Source: Paracentrotus lividus
Taxonomy: Eukaryota; Echinodermata; Echinoidea; Camarodonta; Echinidae
Direction of reading: 5' to 3'
NCBI GenBank assembly: GCA_940671915.1
Contig: CALNVZ010000174.1
Span: forward strand, 16,919,150 to 16,983,149
Length of the DNA stretch: 64,000 bases
Position 1 is the first letter of the stretch; each line of letters begins with the position of its first letter. Shown piece by piece: positions 26,155 to 36,390 of this stretch. The notes beneath the pieces were generated by a model. It was given only the letters and a program-made list of their open reading frames with translations. It searched no databases and was not told the DNA's origin. The position numbers and the translations under genes are program-made.

Positions 26155-27893
26155 ATTTTCTTTGCTCATTTTTCAAATTACATATTCTGGTCAGTTTCCT
26201 TCATACAAAATATTTTAGTATTATTTATATTGTAACCATTAGAAAATTTTCAATAGGAAAAATTGATGAATTTCAAACATTCCCTTTAACAGGCCTCACA
26301 ATTTACCATAATAATGAAAGTGTTCATTTTACTTACACTCGGAATGGTTAGTGAATATATACTTACGCTATATTCAACCCTTTTTATTATTTTTTTTAAA
26401 GTCTATTATCTGGATTGCAACACTGTCACTAGTATTTTATGTAGAAGCAATACAAAACATTCTAACATAGACCTGGATATTTTGCTAGCTCCCATAAATG
26501 ACAGAGGTTCATGGTCATACCCATGTTCAAATATATTGTGAGAATTCCGGCATTTTATTTCTGGAGTGTTTCCTAGGTGACATCTAGGTGATTTAAGGTG
26601 TAACCTTCCTAAGATGTCAAGCCCAGATAAGAATCCTGTAGATCTCACAAGGAATTTCAAGCTCCATTTCATGATACACCAGACCCATTCTCAACAATAA
26701 TAGTATTAACAATATGGTAGGTGAAATCTGAGTACATTCAGGGGAGGATGTTATGAGATCGTGATCAGTTGACACTATCAGATGTAATACTAGGTATGGC
26801 TGAATCAATATATGTAAAAACATATGATCATACTCGTCGTAATCATTCATGATCAAAATTGCTATTTTAAACATCATGTTAAAACATGCTGAATGGAAAT
26901 TCTCCTTCTCAAAACATAAATAATTATCACTTAAAGTGTCATTTTAATTATTTGAGTAGGCCCCTGCATGTAGGCTAAATTCTTTTATTTCCTTTCTCTA
27001 TGCAGCACTTGTATTGTGTTCTTTTGTTCCTGCTGATATTTCCAATGTTTTACATTTACCATGTTGTCTGTTTTTGCAGCATATTCATAGTTATAACTTT
27101 TTATATTGAAATTCATCATTTATCTCTTTCACTAGTCCACCATGTGCAGATGTTGATTATAAGCAGCGTGTGTGTTAGTGAAATGCCAGCATCCATTCTC
27201 AGCATTCAAACTGGATTCTTCATGACACCTTTCTCAGGTTCGTAGTTTCAACTCAACCCTTCAATCCGGCTGAGTGAATTACTGTAACTCAGCAACTATC
27301 CCAAAATTCAAACCAATGTAATCAGTAGAAGTCTCCTAATAGCACCTACCGAAAGTGAATGCTAAACAAACAGAACAACATTCATGCAACGAACTTGAAC
27401 TCAGGACTCTAATGCAAGGGGATTGACCTGAAGATTAACCCATTCCTTCATTTCAAATACTGGGTGTCACCAACGCAAATTTGCCGAATCTTTCAGAAAC
27501 TTTCTAAGCTTTTTTGTTAGTGGTTGACAGATGAAGGGAATATGCTGCTCAGTTGCACGATTCTTTCTGAAGGCTCTAGTATGTAGAAGGCTGGCAAAAT
27601 ATCCCCTTGCTTGGCTCTGAGTAAGGTCAGTACCTTTCTTAAAGTGTTTCACAAGACTTTGGTCATGTATGCTGATATCTATGTGTAATGCTATTTAACG
27701 CTTCATGGATTTTCACAGGGTTTTATGAAAAACATGTGTGCACATGTGTTGCCATCAAGGACAATGTATTTTTATTATGAATGTTTATGCTGCTACAGCC
27801 TGTATCATGTAATATGATATAATTTTAATACGATAGGTTAGAAGTCAACCAAGGCTTGATGATAAACATCCCTAGTCTACAATCCATACTCAC
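26155..27893. other. Kindlin intron 3' of coding exon 3; no later exon found
   Basis: Begins at a strong minus-strand donor (GTGAGTA, complement of 27887-27893). The next kindlin exon should encode a tryptophan-led segment like WLDSSRSLMEQ. No such frame was recognised here or further left. A minus-strand frame at 27467-27652 has no recognised homology. Confidence 0.5.
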
Positions 27894-28281
27894 CCTGCAT
27901 TGATAGAGGCCTTTTCTTTGTAAGAAGTCGGTCTGATGAGTCCATCGAAAGCCTCCCTGCTCGGCCTCTGGGGACTGTTCACCAGCGATGTATTCAAATT
28001 CTCAATGCTTCCAGAGTAGTTAGATCCAGAGCTGTAACCGGGATTTCCATTCTGTCCTGGTGTCCTGTAGTTTCCTGGAGAGGGTCTCCTTGTTGGGGTC
28101 GTAGGTCCAATACCATCCAGACTTCCTATTGATGCTGCCTCATTGCTGTTGCTTGATGCCATGGAATCCCTGTCGCCACGCTCTTTCTTCTTGCGCCCTC
28201 CGCTCCCTCTGGTCTTTCCATTGCGTTTGAATCCCTTCTCGGGTTTGCGTAGCAGTGACAGTTCTTCGGCGTGATTGATAC
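27894..28281 (-). CDS. FERMT2: Kindlin (fermitin) coding exon 3: start of F1 domain and F1 loop
   Basis: Kindlins bind integrin beta tails and, with talin, activate integrins at cell-matrix adhesions. This 388-bp exon is bounded by acceptor ACACAG (just above 28281) and donor GTGAGTA (27887-27893). It enters in phase 1 and leaves in phase 2. It opens with GINHAEELSLLRKPEKG, matching the invariant EELSLLRKP at the start of kindlin F1. A basic stretch (GGRKKKERGDRD) follows, then a Ser/Pro/Gly-rich disordered segment, and the exon ends KEKASINAG. This corresponds to the flexible F1 loop and the KAKINQG motif of vertebrate kindlin-2. The basic run parallels the polylysine membrane-binding loop of the family. 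Vertebrate paralogue choice is uncertain; an invertebrate probably has one kindlin. Confidence 0.92.
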
Positions 28282-28930
28282 CTGTGTTAATTACAGTACA
28301 AATTTTGTGTTTATAAAATGACATTGTCATTATTTACACCATTATTCACACGCCTTCTCCATTCAAAAGGTGTCGGTTTCTCGCGTCTTTTCTTCCAAAA
28401 GCCGACTTATCGACTTTTCAATAGAATCCCGAAATCTTAATACGGCTTAAACACATTAAGAACACGTTAAAAGCTGAAAGCCGGGTGGGAACAGGAAACC
28501 GTGGGAAACTGACGCCTTCTGAATGGAGAAGACGCCTAACATAATTACTAGTTAAGATAGAATAACCCAATATCTCCTCTCACAAACTTATTCCTTGACC
28601 TTACGTACCTTGTATGATTTGTGTGTCAAGACTGTCCTCTTTCCTGAGCACATGGCCAAAGTTAGGTAGCTTCCTATCTTTGATGCTCCATAACAAGATC
28701 AGATCCAATTTGATCTTTACAGAACCTTGATGTCATCTTGAGAAGATAAGTCTCCAGGATGTAGATCACAAGGTATATAAGTTCCTACCTAAGCATAAAA
28801 CATTTTCACTTTCCACACCAAACCCAGAAGAGGAAAATAAGTACTTGGTATGGAGATAATCAAGAACATTATGGAATTACGGTACAGCAATATTCCAAAA
28901 TGAAGATATAATTTCCTAATCATTCCTTAC
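28282..28930 (-). other. Kindlin intron (649 bp) between coding exons 2 and 3
   Basis: Phase 1 intron with donor GTAAGGA (complement of 28924-28930) and acceptor ACACAG. It contains the small inverted-repeat element at 28346-28540 and otherwise no feature. Confidence 0.85.
28346..28540. mobile_element. ~195-bp MITE inside kindlin intron
   Basis: The left end (CACGCCTTCTCCATTCAAAA, then GGTGTCGGTTTC) matches the complement of the right end (GGCGTCTTCTCCATTCAGAA, then GGCGTCAGTTTC). Each end is also a small hairpin (GGCGTCTTCT / AGAAGGCGTC). No coding capacity and no convincing target duplication, so exact limits are uncertain by a few bases. Confidence 0.65.
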
Positions 28931-29164
28931 CTAATTCAGTGCAGACTTCTTGAGCAGCAAAGACCACATTCTTGGAGAAGTCAACCCTGAGATCAATGAG
29001 TTGCATATCAGGAAGCTGTACTCTCAGGGTCTTATGGCATGGGGTGAAGTGAAGCTTAGCACCAGCCTGGACACCATAGTTATTGAGGGTTAGTCTGGTC
29101 TTCCTCAGCCATATCTTCTTCTCTTCCCACCATACCATGTGGTCTGACCAGTCTATCTGAACAC
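28931..29164 (-). CDS. FERMT2: Kindlin (fermitin) coding exon 2: core of F0 domain
   Basis: This 234-bp exon lies between acceptor CTGTACAG (just above 29164) and donor GTAAGGA (28924-28930), with phase 1 at both ends. It encodes VQIDWSDHMVWWEEKKIWLR, then KTRLTLNNYGVQAGAKLHFT, then PCHKTLRVQLPDMQLIDLRV, ending AAQEVCTELG. The pattern DWSDHxxWWExKxxWLxKTxxTLxxYGxQAxAKLxFTPxHK is the family signature in the ubiquitin-like F0 domain. F0 precedes the FERM domain and contributes to membrane and integrin binding. The upstream in-frame ATG at 29183 lies in intron sequence before the acceptor and is not a start. Joining to exon 3 gives ...CTELGINHAEELSLL, consistent with vertebrate kindlins. Confidence 0.95.
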
Positions 29165-30593
29165 CTGTACAGAGCAGAGACACAAGAAATGGGTGTGGTC
29201 AGTAGATATCCTTTCGTCTAGACCACCACAATAAACATACATTTGAGATCTGCATTACTATACATTTACCCCCCAAGAGTACAATTTACAGACCTTGTAG
29301 ATAATTGTACATACAATAACAACATAGGCCTATGAAACTGGTGGATTTCTGTAGGCCATTTGATGAAAACCTCCCCGAGGCTGACTGAAAATTAAATCAT
29401 TAAATTATCACACATACACTAAAAGTATTTACAGTTGTTACTGGACAATCAAAAAGGCTAAAAGGAGGCCTACATGTATCATGTTGCATTTCAGTTTTTC
29501 AACTAAAATTCACAGGACTATGAGAATTCATAGTTCATTATAAAAATAATTTGGTGCATTCCAGCTAGCTTGTGAAAAGAAAAATAATGAAAGCAATTTG
29601 TACTGTCCTTTACAAAATAAGTGTTATACCTTATAATAAAAAAAAAATCATGCAACTGTAAAACTTTTTTATCATTTCTATAACTTTGATTTCCTATAAA
29701 TTGGCAATTATATATAGTTTTAGAAGAGGAAAATTCACATGTCACACACACCGAACCCACGCTCTGCTTTTACTGTGCTTCTTCATAGATAAATCATACA
29801 GTTAGCATCCATGTGAAATACATTTGTATCTTTTGTAGTCCTACTCATGTGCATTGTACATATACCTTTGAGATCAGATCTGTCCAATTCATCATACAGA
29901 TTAACCTTTTCTGAAAAGCAAATATAAATCAGAGTTTGCTCAATAGCAGTAATCACAAACACGTAGAACGGAGACTTGAGAGCTGATTAATTGCACAGAG
30001 CTCGCATCCAGCAAATAAGAGTAGAAAGAGCACTTATTTAATGGCAATGCGTGCCTTTACATGTAGCAGGACTCAATGCTTCTATGGTTCCGGTCAGTAT
30101 GGGCCCCCTAAATTCAGCCCTAGATGATGAGATCCCCTGAAATTTGAAATTAAAACATTTAGGCCTAATATGTACTTCAAAATTACTTTTTCTTTCAGAA
30201 ATTGTTGATTGGAGTTGAACTTCACTCCCTTTAGTAGGTAGGCCCTATATGATTTCTTTTTTACTATTTCTTTCAAAGATTCTGTCTAGATAAAGAAAGG
30301 ATAATTACCAGATAACGGATCACTTCAGGATTCAAAACTCTTAATTTTAAATGGCTACTTCTGATTTATTAACCTTTCATTACAACAACAAACTTCTCTC
30401 AGAAAAATTAATCTGTCTCTTCATTTCAAATTTTCCAATGGAGAAGGACAAAGTCAAGAAATACATACGTGTATGGGAGTTTTACGAAGCCAATAGAATT
30501 TTACATCAGTGAGGCACAGCAAGATTGTCTTTTAAGAATTGTTGATTGATAGCATTGCTACATAAATAGATCTGTTACATAGTTCAGATCTAA

Positions 30594-30856
30594 GGGTGGT
30601 ATCTCACTTCGCGGAAACAAAATTGAGACAGATTTGCCAGCATGGCATTGCACTAGATCTGTCTCTTCTGTCTCCATGACGGATTTTTTGTGCCACAGGA
30701 GACAGAATCTAGTACAATGCCATGCTGGCTAATCCGTCTTTTGTGCCATGTAACCTTTTGTATGTGGCACAAAAGATTATGTCGCGGAAAAATCTAGTAC
30801 AATGCCATGCTGGCAAATCTGTCTCAATTTTTTTTCCGTGAAGTGAGATACCACCC
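30594..30856. mobile_element. 263-bp MITE with TAA target duplication (PIF/Harbinger-like)
   Basis: Terminal inverted repeats of about 65 bp begin GGGTGGTATCTCACTTC and are nearly perfect. They are flanked by TAA at 30591-30593 and 30857-30859. A third, internal copy of the ATCTAGTACAATGCCATGCTGG segment lies near 30708-30730. A three-base TAA duplication and G-rich ends fit nonautonomous PIF/Harbinger elements. No coding capacity. Confidence 0.85.
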
Positions 30857-31381
30857 TAAGGAACACATCCTCAACAGAGAGTTGATGAAAAGGAATATGG
30901 ATCATCAATCACAAGACACAGAAAGGGAGGAAGTTACAGAGAATAATACTGTTATTTGATAACTTCTAATTCAACATGTGACATACACAGCTCAATAACA
31001 CTTTCATTTGCAAGGTCAATATTTTTCATGTGAAGTTCCTCCTTGGGAGAATTAAGGAAATCTCATTACAAATATCCACATTTCAATCAAATGTTTATTT
31101 GCCATTAAGTGTAAGAAAAATATACCTGATTTTCAACAAGTTTTTGTCAGTAAAATATAACTGAAGCTACCAACCTTATAGGCATACTGTATGATAAATA
31201 ATTTTATGTTCAAGCCAACTATTGTCTCTGGTAAATGATTTTACAAATTAATATTGATTTTGCTGAATTTACTTGTTTTGAATAGGCAGGGGACCCACAA
31301 AAATAAAAACTTGCTAAAATTCAAATTGATTAAAAACCGAAGCTCTCATTGGCGAAGAGATGTAGATGATAGTCGTTTATA

Positions 31382-32075
31382 CACTGTGTCCCAAAAAGAA
31401 TTATACACTTTTGACTAGGCTACCAAATTAAAAATATATGATTCTTGGGGAAAAGGTTTAGATATATAAAGCTCATATCCTCAACTATCATTATGACACA
31501 AAAAATTCTGAAAATAACGCATTCTTCAGAGAGCAATGCCCACTTTTATGAAGGACACAAAAACAAGCCTGTGCAGGAATTCGCTATTCATTTACCACCT
31601 GGGTACGGCATGCCAAGAAGGATTGAAAGAAAAAATGAAATGAATCAGCTAACAGAGTAAAAGATACATCAAAAGTCAGAAATAAACAATCAATATTATG
31701 CAAAATGCATTTTCATTAAAAAAAAAATCATCATTGATTTTTCCTCTGACTTCAGTTTATTTTTGTCTTTGTTGTCCAATTTATTCCATTATTACTTGAA
31801 TCCTTCTTGGCATGCCATACCCAGGGGATAAATGAATAGCAAATTCCTGCGCAGGCTGTTTTTTGTGTCCTTCATAAAAGTGGGCATTGCTCACTGAAAA
31901 ATGTGTTATTTTCAGAATTTTTTGTGTCATAATGATAGTTAAGGATATTAGCTTTATATATTACATCTAAACTTTTTCCCCAAGAATCATATATTTTTAC
32001 CTTTTCCCCAAGAATCATATATTTTTTTATTTGATAGCTATTTCAAAAGTGTATAGTTCTTTTTGGGACGCACTG
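31382..32075. mobile_element. 694-bp foldback element, Tc1/mariner-like ends, TA target duplication
   Basis: Left end CACTGTGTCCCAAAAAGAA and complement of right end CAGTGCGTCCCAAAAAGAA are flanked by TA (31380-31381, 32076-32077). The arms pair over about 270 bp each, for example CTATTCATTTACCACCTGGG on the left against CCCAGGGGATAAATGAATAG on the right. Near 31973-32022 the right arm has a ~28-bp tandem duplication of CTTTTCCCCAAGAATCATAT. The left-arm open frame (31445-31660) shows no transposase motif. A diverged relative is at 50838-51060. Confidence 0.85.
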
Positions 32076-34643
32076 TATAGGCAGATCTGAATGTATATTG
32101 AGTCCCTTTAAGAGCCAGCATGGTTGACCTGAAGAAACCCCCTCCCCGCAGAGAGTCAGGCAAGCTATGTATGGTCATCTGAGGTCTGTAGGGGGCAGCA
32201 CAGTAATGGTATGCCTGTGTGTGCCGCACAATAAACATATCTCGGTCAAGGCTTCTATCAACCAATCTGTGGTGAAACATGCCTGTTGGCAACACAAGCA
32301 CAGTAACCTACTCAGTATAACAATGTTCAATCACATGATGAATTCATACTGCTAGATCTTCATTTTGTCATGTGACATTTCGTTGATATGTATCAATCAT
32401 ACAATCTTTCAATCTCTCCAAAAGCCAGCAAACTAAATGATAGGAATGATAAGATATAATAGGCCATACCAAGTTTCAGCTTAATAATTTCTTATAAAAT
32501 AATGTAACTTTACAATACAAGGTGAAATATCAAAGATCCCTATGACATATATGTTTACAATACACAAAACAACACATACTTTTTATTCTTTATCCATGAA
32601 AGATGCATTTTAAACTAAAGAATATAAAAATTTACCACTTCCCCTTCATTAATTAGGATGGCGCTACATAGGGGCAAATTTTTGAAATGCTACAAATGTA
32701 AATGGGCCTATGTAAAGCATTCAAATTTCAGTGGGAACAATATGTAATATTTCTGCTAAAGTCTACTAGATAAAGTGTCCTCTTCAAATGTGGATTGAGA
32801 GCATATGCCCACCGTCTGCAAAAGAGATATGGCGGACTGAAATTCATATCCCTTCATTTATTAGTGGGAGTAAGTTATGTTGTGCGATGAAATGGTAGAT
32901 TGGTTTGGTATAGACGTATTGTATCGACAGGGGAGGACTTGATGAGTGGGGGTATACAGATTATATCGTCTGCATTTTTACAATACCACTGTATACGCTG
33001 TCTGTGCACAGAATAAATCTTTATATTGGTCATAAACACAATGTTTACCGGCATGAACTAGTGCAACAATATGCAGAGCTTTGGTACTTATTTTTCCATA
33101 CTGAGTCCATGTTTGTTGGATGCATATCTAGATTTCACATAACTCTATTTTCCATTCAAACATCTGCTTCAACATCTAAGTAAGACATGTCCATTGTAGT
33201 ATCACTATCAAAGCATTGTTCTCAATCTGATACAATATATTAAATTGATAAGAGATATACATACCAATCCAAATTAGTATTCACGACCTCTGTACTTTGT
33301 ACATGTGGTCTGTATTTGAATATGGCATCGTAATAGGCCTATAATGTACACTGTACATTTCCATAGACAAGTACAATGTAGCAATGGGTAAGTTTCTACC
33401 CTGTTTAATGTACAGATGGTCAAGTATCAATACAATAGTTAAGTACAACCGTTACTGAGCATCTTGGAAAAGGGGAAAAACACAATTAATTTTAGTTGTT
33501 TTTCATCCATCCAAATATCATTGATATAAAAAAATTAGGAAATAATACCTCTGACGAGACTTTGTCGCAGAGGCATAAAGATGCTAATTAGAGCTCTATC
33601 CTAATGTAATAAAATGCACTACTTAGCACATACTGTAGGCTTACAGCAGCCAATATTTTCACTTACATAGGCCTACTTGTATACAGTAATTAAGTTACTT
33701 TTTTTCTACTCTTTCCTTATCACTCATTGATTTAAGGTTAACTACACGTAAAAAAATACGACACAGTTCTGACCCGTTTACAATTTGCTTATACTTGATG
33801 AATGAAGGCTAAATTCTGATCATGAACTTGGTTTCAACTTTAATTTATGAATTTGTGGTGATAATTATATGACCTCAGTCAATGTTTTCCCCATCTACTT
33901 TCTCTGTTGATATTAGTCAGAATTCTTTCACAATTAATCATGAAAAACAATAATATCCTGATTTATCATTTAGACAAGTGAGTAAATTAATAATCGATTT
34001 CTGTGATGTGCAATGTTCAGGCCTACATGTACATGCTAAAAGATTTTTCTTTTTTAAACAAGCAAATCTAATTACAGGGAATAAAAACATAATAACAGTC
34101 AACAAAATGTCACATTAACAGCACATGCCTCTCCCAAGATAATAGAGACTTTGAAAATGACTTTTATATTTGATTTGACAGGGTCTGATATGTGAGACTA
34201 GCCTCAATGGCACACATACCATAACTGTTATGATCATCATTAGAGGAGGTTAGCTACCCTGTTGTGGCCTATCATTTTCACCTCACATCATTGCAGATTC
34301 AGCCCTTGACCTTTCCTATAGGTATAACACTGACCAGGGCAAACATCATTTGGGCCACAGCCTGTCCTCGTTGAGATAGTCATGGAAAACTATTCATTGG
34401 CCGATTCTTTAATTCAATTCCAGACAAGGACTCAATATGTTACGCAACAATAATCATAAATCATATCGTACATGTAAGGGAATTATACAGACTGTGATTC
34501 CCCTCAAAAGTCACATTAATTCAGTGTCAGAAAAAACAAACATAACAAAAAGTGTGCTTTAATACATACAAAGAATTTAGAAAAAGGAAAGTTTCAATAA
34601 TGTTCTGACCCGCCCCCGCCTGTAATGGAATGCCTTGTTGTTA

Positions 34644-34650
<7 letters not shown>

Positions 34651-34682
<32 letters not shown>
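34651..34682 (+). repeat. 32-base poly-G tract
   Basis: An uninterrupted run of 32 guanines follows TTATTTTTTC. It could form G-quadruplex structures. Its exact length is unreliable in most sequencing chemistries. Confidence 0.9.
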
Positions 34683-34683
<1 letters not shown>

Positions 34684-35238
34684 GTTGATACACTGTATGT
34701 CACATCCATACAGACGCATGCACTGTAGCTACGACCCTAATTCAGGTAAATTGTTTGCCTCATTTCACACCTCTCGCACTTTATAGATCGGCATATTGAC
34801 GGATTTAGAGCCGGTGAAGTCAAGGCCGCTGGTCTATATTAGCTTCTCCCTCTCCACTCCATGATTGATGAGATACTCATATTTCTGATATCAAACCTAA
34901 AATAAATTGCTTGACCAACTGTGATTGACAACACCTCACTACTAAAAAAATATTACTAAGAATCTAGAAGACACATTCCTCAAGAAGGAAATGATGGTTT
35001 ACCAATTGACCCTGGTATACTATTCATCCATTCCTCCACCAATCATATCATAATTCCATCAGCCTCTGAGGTCAAAGCAAGATACAAAATGCAATTCCTT
35101 GAATGAGTATCGAAATTGACTTTGATTAATAAACAAAAAAAAATTGTGAACTCCATCAAGAGTGTCATGAAATGAAATCAACAGTGCTGATGAGAGTTGT
35201 ATTAGAATTAATTAAATTTTCCTTATTGTCTGTTAAGA

Positions 35239-35670
35239 CAACGCTCAACACTAACAATTTTTTTTGGTTGCCCTGCCGGGCAACCAAATATCCATATTTT
35301 CAAAATTTGGGAGCCCGAATCAATAATCTGGTTGCCCGAAAAAAAAAGAAGATAATAAAACAAAAGAAAAATGTTTCCCCTTTTTTTGGAGAGCATGCAG
35401 GAGGCAGTTGAGTTGGTGTGTGAGAGAGAGGGAAAAAAAATGTGTTAAGGACTGGGAGTTACTGATGAGCACTTTACTTCATTTCATTTTTTTTTTCCTA
35501 TCCATAATTCATACACCAATTATCATCAAATGTATGCTGTCAGTTAATTATGCTGCAATTAAAAGCATGAACATATTTTTCGAAATGAAAAATTGACATC
35601 CAAAAAAGATGAGTAAAAAAAAAATGAGAAAACTTTGGTAAATACTGAACTTTTTCTGTGGTCTAGTTTA

Positions 35671-35715
<45 letters not shown>

Positions 35716-36390
35716 CCACCATTTCACCCAAAGTATGCTAAGATAATTGATTTCATCAGACAATCACTGCATCACTTTTAAAGAGGATAAAAGTAAGCCC
35801 CTTCCAAGTTTAGAACTTCCGAAATGCACCTGCTGCCCGAGGCTCTCTCTGCCAGATTATGCCCCAAGACTTCTGGGAGGCATGCAACACAGTTCATGCT
35901 ACAAACACTGCAGGAAAAACTTTAAAAAATCGATCTTTTTTTACCTTTTTTGAAAACTAAATTTCAGATGTTACTGGGGTGATAGGTTTCAAGATCATAT
36001 TTTCTAATGCTCATTCTTTGAAAACTGGACACCCAAGACCAAATTTTAACCTTAAAAACCATGAGCAAAAACTTCAAAAAGTGTCACTCTACACCAATTA
36101 GCACACATGGGACTGGACACAGTCAATCGGCGGTTAAAAAATATCAGGATCATTTCTGCTCTGATATTTTACTTGAAATTAGTTTTAATATCACATTTTG
36201 GTGTTTGAAATAGTCATCAAATATTTTAATACCTACATACCTAGTGTTACATTCCAAATTTTACTATGCCTGCAAAAAATTCTGAGGGTCAATTCGGGCA
36301 ACTACTTTTTGATAATTCCTCTGATTTGAGGGTCCTGGTAGGTGGAATAGGCGCCCCGGGCGCCCGGGCGCCCCTTAATGTTGAGCCCTG
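35239..36390. mobile_element. 1.15-kb nonautonomous DNA transposon with TTAAGA target duplication
   Basis: The left end CAACGCTCAACACTAAC pairs with the complement of the right end CAGGGCTCAACATTAAG. Flanks are TTAAGA at 35233-35238 and 36391-36396. The CAGGGCTC-ACATTAA terminus resembles ends I associate with hAT-like elements in deuterostomes, though a six-base duplication is shorter than the usual eight. Inside are a self-complementary GGTTGCCCTGCCGGGCAACC (about 35265-35285), a 39-base poly-A tract and a GGCGCCCGGGCGCC palindrome near the right end. No intact transposase frame. Confidence 0.75.
35673..35711 (+). repeat. 39-base poly-A tract
   Basis: Uninterrupted adenine run inside the transposon at 35239-36390. 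It may mark a nested retroposed insertion or simple slippage. Confidence 0.9.

Noticed and set aside
27467..27652. Minus-strand frame considered as the next kindlin exon
   Set aside because: No match to the expected WLDSS... or FERM F1/F2 sequence, and no fitting acceptor phase recognised.
29165..29183. ATG upstream of kindlin exon 2 as a start codon
   Set aside because: It lies in the intron, before the CTGTACAG acceptor. The exon joins exon 1 in phase 1.
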